From NCBI RefSeq assembly GCF_009856355.1, contig NZ_WMEW01000014.1:1-64000 (forward strand): a DNA stretch of 64,000 nt, given 5' to 3'. The translations under genes were made by a program, and so were the position numbers. Under the pieces are notes generated by a model. That model was given only the letters and a program-made list of their open reading frames with translations. It was not told where the DNA came from and ran no database searches. This DNA comes from Halobacillus litoralis. Lineage in GTDB: Bacteria; Bacillota; Bacilli; Bacillales; Halobacillaceae. This document shows, piece after piece, positions 61,159 through 64,000 of this stretch; within the stretch, counting starts at the first letter, position 1; the number at the start of each line of letters is the position of its first letter.

Positions 61159-61445
61159 TATGAAAAGGCTCTGTTGTGGCTTGGTGTTGTTATTTAACAT
61201 GTGAGCTCCTATCATCCCTTTCTGTCATGGGATTTGGATGAGGCGGCCTTGGGAATGACTCCCTTTCCCTGCCGTCCCATGCTCTGAGTAAACAACGGAC
61301 GGTACCCCCAATTCCAGATGGAGACGATTTAGTAATCGTTTAAAATATCAACAACAGACTTTAACAGAGCTTATGAAAAAGGGTCTTAGGACAATAGACG
61401 GCTGGGAGCGGAAGGTTATGTTCTGCTTTTTTTATGGATTATCAT
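61159..61445 (+). other. unassigned intergenic DNA with a long-range inverted repeat
   Basis: No gene is visible between the repeat remnant and the nitroreductase promoter. CATGGGA (61226-61232) and TCCCATG (61275-61281) can pair around a loop that itself contains GGGAATGACTCCC, so a structured RNA or decayed element is possible. Nothing else is recognised. Confidence 0.4.
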
Positions 61446-61505
61446 AAACTGTATTTGACAAAAGAACAGTTAAGTCATATACTGTTCTTGTGATAAATAC
61501 AGTTT
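61446..61505 (+). promoter_or_regulatory. nitroreductase promoter with two nested concentric palindromes
   Basis: TTGACA (61455-61460), 17 bases, TATACT (61478-61483). An inner perfect dyad AAGAACAGT (61462-61470)/ACTGTTCTT (61481-61489) fills the spacer and overlaps the -10. An outer perfect dyad AAACTGTATTT (61446-61456)/AAATACAGTTT (61495-61505) shares exactly the same centre. Strong repression by a dimeric or tetrameric regulator is expected. Confidence 0.85.
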
Positions 61506-61519
61506 AAAGGAGCATCATG

Positions 61520-62230
61520 ATGTCTCAGAATACAATGAGCAAAGAAGAATATTTAAATAAAGTAAAAGAAATTGATACAACGAAGGAAGCACCGAAGCAG
61601 CTGGAGGATACTGATTTTCTAACGGTCGCGAAAGAGCGTCGTTCTGTCCGTCAGTATGATCCGGAATTCAAGATGGACGAAAGTGAAATCCGTGAGATTC
61701 TTGAAACTGCGGTTCTTGCTCCATCATCCAGCAACCTTCAACCTTGGAGATTCCTTGTCATTGAAGACCAGGCGGAAAAAGAGAAGCTTCTTCCAATCGC
61801 CAACAACCAGCAGCAGATTGTCGATGCATCTGTCGTTATTGCTGTTCTTGGTGACCGTAATGCCTACAAGAATGCGGATCAGATTTACAGCCAGATTGCT
61901 GAAAAAGGCAACATGCCTGAAGACGTGAAGAACATGTACGTCAACAGCATCTTCGATAACTACGGCAACTTCCCGAAAGAGCGCCTGGCCAGAATTGCTC
62001 ATATTGACGGCGGAATCGTCTCCAACCAGCTGATGCTTGCAGCCAAAGCGAAAGGCTATGACACCGTGCCGATGGGCGGTTATGATGAAGCGCAGTTCCT
62101 GGAAGCTTTCAATGTTCCTGAAAACTATGAAGCTGTTATGCTGATTTCTCTTGGAAAAGGTACAAAAGCCGGCTTCCAAAAAACACGTCTTCCATTGGAT
62201 GAAGTTGTTCAGTGGAACCGTTACGAATAA
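61520..62230 (+). CDS. nitroreductase family protein
   Basis: A 236-residue FMN-dependent NAD(P)H reductase. RRSVRQYDP at about residue 37 and APSSSNLQPWRF near 70 give the FMN-binding pattern, and VPMGGYDEAQF is found near 190. It resembles B. subtilis YdgI/MhqN-type enzymes that reduce quinones or nitro compounds. The second ATG (61520) has better spacing from AAAGGAG than 61517. The nested palindromes at its promoter imply tight induction, perhaps by electrophiles; the regulator is not identified, with the nearby Rrf2 protein a candidate. Confidence 0.9.
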   Translation: MSQNTMSKEEYLNKVKEIDTTKEAPKQLEDTDFLTVAKERRSVRQYDPEFKMDESEIREILETAVLAPSSSNLQPWRFLVIEDQAEKEKLLPIANNQQQIVDASVVIAVLGDRNAYKNADQIYSQIAEKGNMPEDVKNMYVNSIFDNYGNFPKERLARIAHIDGGIVSNQLMLAAKAKGYDTVPMGGYDEAQFLEAFNVPENYEAVMLISLGKGTKAGFQKTRLPLDEVVQWNRYE

Positions 62231-62232
62231 AA

Positions 62233-62267
62233 AAGAAAAGCCGTCCCGAGACCGGACGGCTTTTCTT
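62233..62267 (+). terminator. terminator of the nitroreductase gene
   Basis: AAGAAAAGCCGTCC pairs with GGACGGCTTTTCTT around a 7-base loop, directly after the stop. Confidence 0.88.
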
Positions 62268-62346
62268 ATAGTTTTTTTCATACACGGAAGGGAATAGAAG
62301 CTGCCTGTCGAATGATGTAGAAGAAGAATATAAAGGAGGCTTCCAT

Positions 62347-62961
62347 ATGTTTAAAAAGCTGGCCAGTGATGCCCTCGGGTTGAGTGATATCGGGAGAATT
62401 ATTTCTAAAGAAGATTTTGATAAGACCCAGTCGGATGATTTTGTCCTAACGGAGGATGGAGAAAAAATCCATTTCCTGATCAAATCAAAAAGTGATGAGT
62501 ACTGCTTTACGAACCGGGCCCTCATTCATCTCGACGGGGAGAAAGCCTCCAGCAGCAAACGTAACATTCTGCGCTACGACTATTACAAGAATCCAATCCG
62601 CAACGTAACCATAGAAACGGCAGGCACCATCGATCTCGATCTGGAAATCAAATTTGCCATCGGCAGTCAGTCCATGAGCATTGATATTGCTAAAGACGAA
62701 GGCGAGGCCATTGCCGATCTTTATAAATCCCTTACAGCGATCTCTCAGATTCAGGAGGACCATCAGCTTCATGCCGAATATGCGAGAGAAAGTCTGGAGG
62801 CCGCTCGTGATCTTCTGCGCGAAAACCGGTTCCATGACAATCAAGTCTCCTCCGAGTTCAAGGAATCAGTAACGTTCACCTATGAGTGGCTCGCTCAAAA
62901 GCACACCGAGCATACACGCAGGGATTTTAAGGACATCTTCGAAAAATACATCCAGAATTAA
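62347..62961 (+). CDS. PH-domain protein (DUF1696/bPH_1 family)
   Basis: A 204-residue protein starting MFKKLASDALGLSDIG, as in the bacterial pleckstrin-homology DUF1696 family. The bPH fold covers about residues 20-125 (EDGEKIHFLIKSKSDEYCFT, then SSSKRNILRYDYYKNPIRNV), and the tail is helical. Family members form oligomeric rings; the cellular role is unknown. AAAGGAGG lies before the ATG. Only a weak T-rich end follows. Confidence 0.87.
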   Translation: MFKKLASDALGLSDIGRIISKEDFDKTQSDDFVLTEDGEKIHFLIKSKSDEYCFTNRALIHLDGEKASSSKRNILRYDYYKNPIRNVTIETAGTIDLDLEIKFAIGSQSMSIDIAKDEGEAIADLYKSLTAISQIQEDHQLHAEYARESLEAARDLLRENRFHDNQVSSEFKESVTFTYEWLAQKHTEHTRRDFKDIFEKYIQN

Positions 62962-63070
62962 GCGGCTGATTTTTTTATATCTCCGGTAGTTCAGATTATG
63001 GTCTTCTGCATTCACATTGTCCGATCAGGAGTATCTTTTGAACTGTGGGATACGCAGCATGCTGATAAAG

Positions 63071-63125
63071 GAAAAAAGTACAACCCGTACAGGAATTCAA
63101 TCGCTTGAATCCCTGTACGGGTTGT
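63071..63125 (-). terminator. terminator of the sspH gene
   Basis: Minus-strand stem ACAACCCGTACAGG/CCTGTACGGGTTGT around an 18-base loop, followed by ACTTTTTTCC. The plus strand lacks a good T tail. Confidence 0.82.
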
Positions 63126-63153
63126 CTGTTATTGTTCTGTTCTTTTCTTAAAG

Positions 63154-63342
63154 TTACTGCTCCAGTTCCTTGAGTTCGTACAATGGAACTTTCTGAACGA
63201 TGTTCGGCTGATCGGTCGGGTGAATCCTTGCCATTTCATTGCGTTCAATTACTTCTTCAATATAAATCTCCCGGTCCTTATGATGGACCTGGATCATATC
63301 AGGGGAGTGGAAGATTTCATTGGCTCGCTCTTTGTTCATCAT
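63154..63342 (-). CDS. sspH: H-type small acid-soluble spore protein
   Basis: A 62-residue protein matching the SspH family: RANEIFHSPDMIQV, IYIEEVIERNEMARIHP and a C-terminal VPLYELKELEQ. Such minor SASPs are made in the forespore and packed in the spore core. ATG 63342 lies 5 bases after AGGAGGT. A SigG-type promoter was not securely located. The gene supports an endospore-forming host. Confidence 0.88.
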   Translation of the reverse strand: MMNKERANEIFHSPDMIQVHHKDREIYIEEVIERNEMARIHPTDQPNIVQKVPLYELKELEQ

Positions 63343-63396
63343 GGAGACCTCCTGTCGTTTACGTTTACTTTCTGCCTCCACGACGGTTTATATGCA

Positions 63397-63993
63397 TCAC
63401 CGCTCGATAATGAAATCGAGCTTTTTTTTGACTCCGTCCAAAAACATCTCCAGAGAAACTTCCTCTTCATACACGTACAATAGAAATTCGAACGCCAGGG
63501 AACTGTAAATGATTTCGGCAGCCTGATTGGCGTTGAAACCCCTGGACAGCAGCTTTTTTTCCTTCATATCATTCAAAAGAACAATCATTTCGTCCACCAG
63601 CATAAAGTCGATGCCGATCATCTTTCTGCGATTTTCTGCGTCGTTCTCCATGGCGGGGAAGAGGCTGTTCATCATTTCTTTGAACACGGATTTATCCATC
63701 GATGTGAACTCCTTCATCCGGTTCCATAAGTACGTATAGATCATTTCCGCCGGCTTTTGATTCGTCGATGGATGGACCTCTACAGAGGTGGTCTCCAGCT
63801 GTTGAATAAAGCCTTCAGAAAAGGAATCAATAAACAAATCCATCAGTGATGGGTAGGTACGGGCAGCTGACACTTCAGAAACTTCCGCCTGTCCGGCGAT
63901 TTCCTTTACGCTCGTTCCACTGAATCCTTTGGTGGAAAAGAGGCTGTGGGCCGCCTTCAGCATCCGCTCCTGTTCTTCTTCGTTCATGTGCAT
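63397..63993 (-). CDS. TetR-family transcriptional regulator
   Basis: A 198-residue regulator with an N-terminal helix-turn-helix (AHSLFSTKGFSGTSVKEIAG, SEVSAARTYPSLMDLF). The usual tyrosine-rich SxxxxYxxF pattern is altered to SAARTYPSLMDLF. The C-terminal ligand domain (residues 60-198) is unrecognised. The ATG at 63993 is only 7 bases from the window edge, so the true start and ribosome site cannot be judged; ATG 63987 is also possible. Confidence 0.82.
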   Translation of the reverse strand: MHMNEEEQERMLKAAHSLFSTKGFSGTSVKEIAGQAEVSEVSAARTYPSLMDLFIDSFSEGFIQQLETTSVEVHPSTNQKPAEMIYTYLWNRMKEFTSMDKSVFKEMMNSLFPAMENDAENRRKMIGIDFMLVDEMIVLLNDMKEKKLLSRGFNANQAAEIIYSSLAFEFLLYVYEEEVSLEMFLDGVKKKLDFIIER

Positions 63994-64000
63994 AGGGAAT

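Overview
The window looks like chromosome from a moderately halophilic, endospore-forming member of the Bacillaceae (Halobacillus/Salimicrobium-like; the genus is an inference). Support comes from the low-GC Gram-positive gene order (rRNA operon, tRNA array, rocF, sigW-rsiW, cdaA-cdaR-glmM-glmS), strong GGAGG ribosome sites, a glmS ribozyme, a SAM-I riboswitch, an Ile T-box, a Spo0E-like phosphatase and an H-type small acid-soluble spore protein. The proteins are rather acidic. No phage, plasmid, CRISPR or transposase gene is visible.

Layout. 1-1518: 3' end of a 23S rRNA, a 5S rRNA and ten tRNAs. 1756-9886: arginase, a Spo0E-like gene, the autoregulated SigW/RsiW envelope-stress pair, the c-di-AMP cyclase CdaA with its regulator CdaR, and GlmM/GlmS, which together feed amino sugars into the cell wall. 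9928-12753: RodA, a small phospholipase-A2-like protein and thioredoxin reductase. 13507-21885: Nudix and P-loop proteins, CydDC behind a Rex-type operator, an MBL hydrolase, a large unknown membrane protein and a very small carbonic-anhydrase-like protein. 22611-33320: a DAO-type oxidoreductase, VOC, DJ-1, a CzrA-like ArsR regulator, an atypical MurE paralogue, an HD hydrolase, a RibF-like protein, a SAM hydrolase, an aldo-keto reductase and UvsE. 33505-40414: CDP-alcohol transferase, an AGCS symporter, a flavin reductase and an unusual GntR-ABC-ECF sigma operon. 41278-49078: a PCYCGC lipoprotein, a ThDP enzyme coupled to a GAF/PAS/GGDEF/EAL protein, PadR-ChrA and an odd ferredoxin reductase-like protein. 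49303-55917: metI-metC under SAM-I control, glsA-DUF4385 and a bd-type oxidase. 57339-60428: a type-2 isoleucyl-tRNA synthetase behind a T-box. The end holds Rrf2, nitroreductase, PH-domain, SspH and TetR genes.

The most unusual item is a family of dispersed non-coding repeats of about 0.3-0.7 kb. Four well-preserved copies (12758-13342, 22203-22546, 27468-28017, 40571-41257) each sit between two copies of the local gene's own transcription-terminator hairpin. Their ends are short imperfect inverted repeats of the type TGTAGARAAA. Two or three degraded copies (61037-61158, 53411-53541, perhaps 33345-33402) have the same orientation. They look like MITE-like elements that insert at terminators and duplicate them, so that flanking genes keep a terminator on each side.
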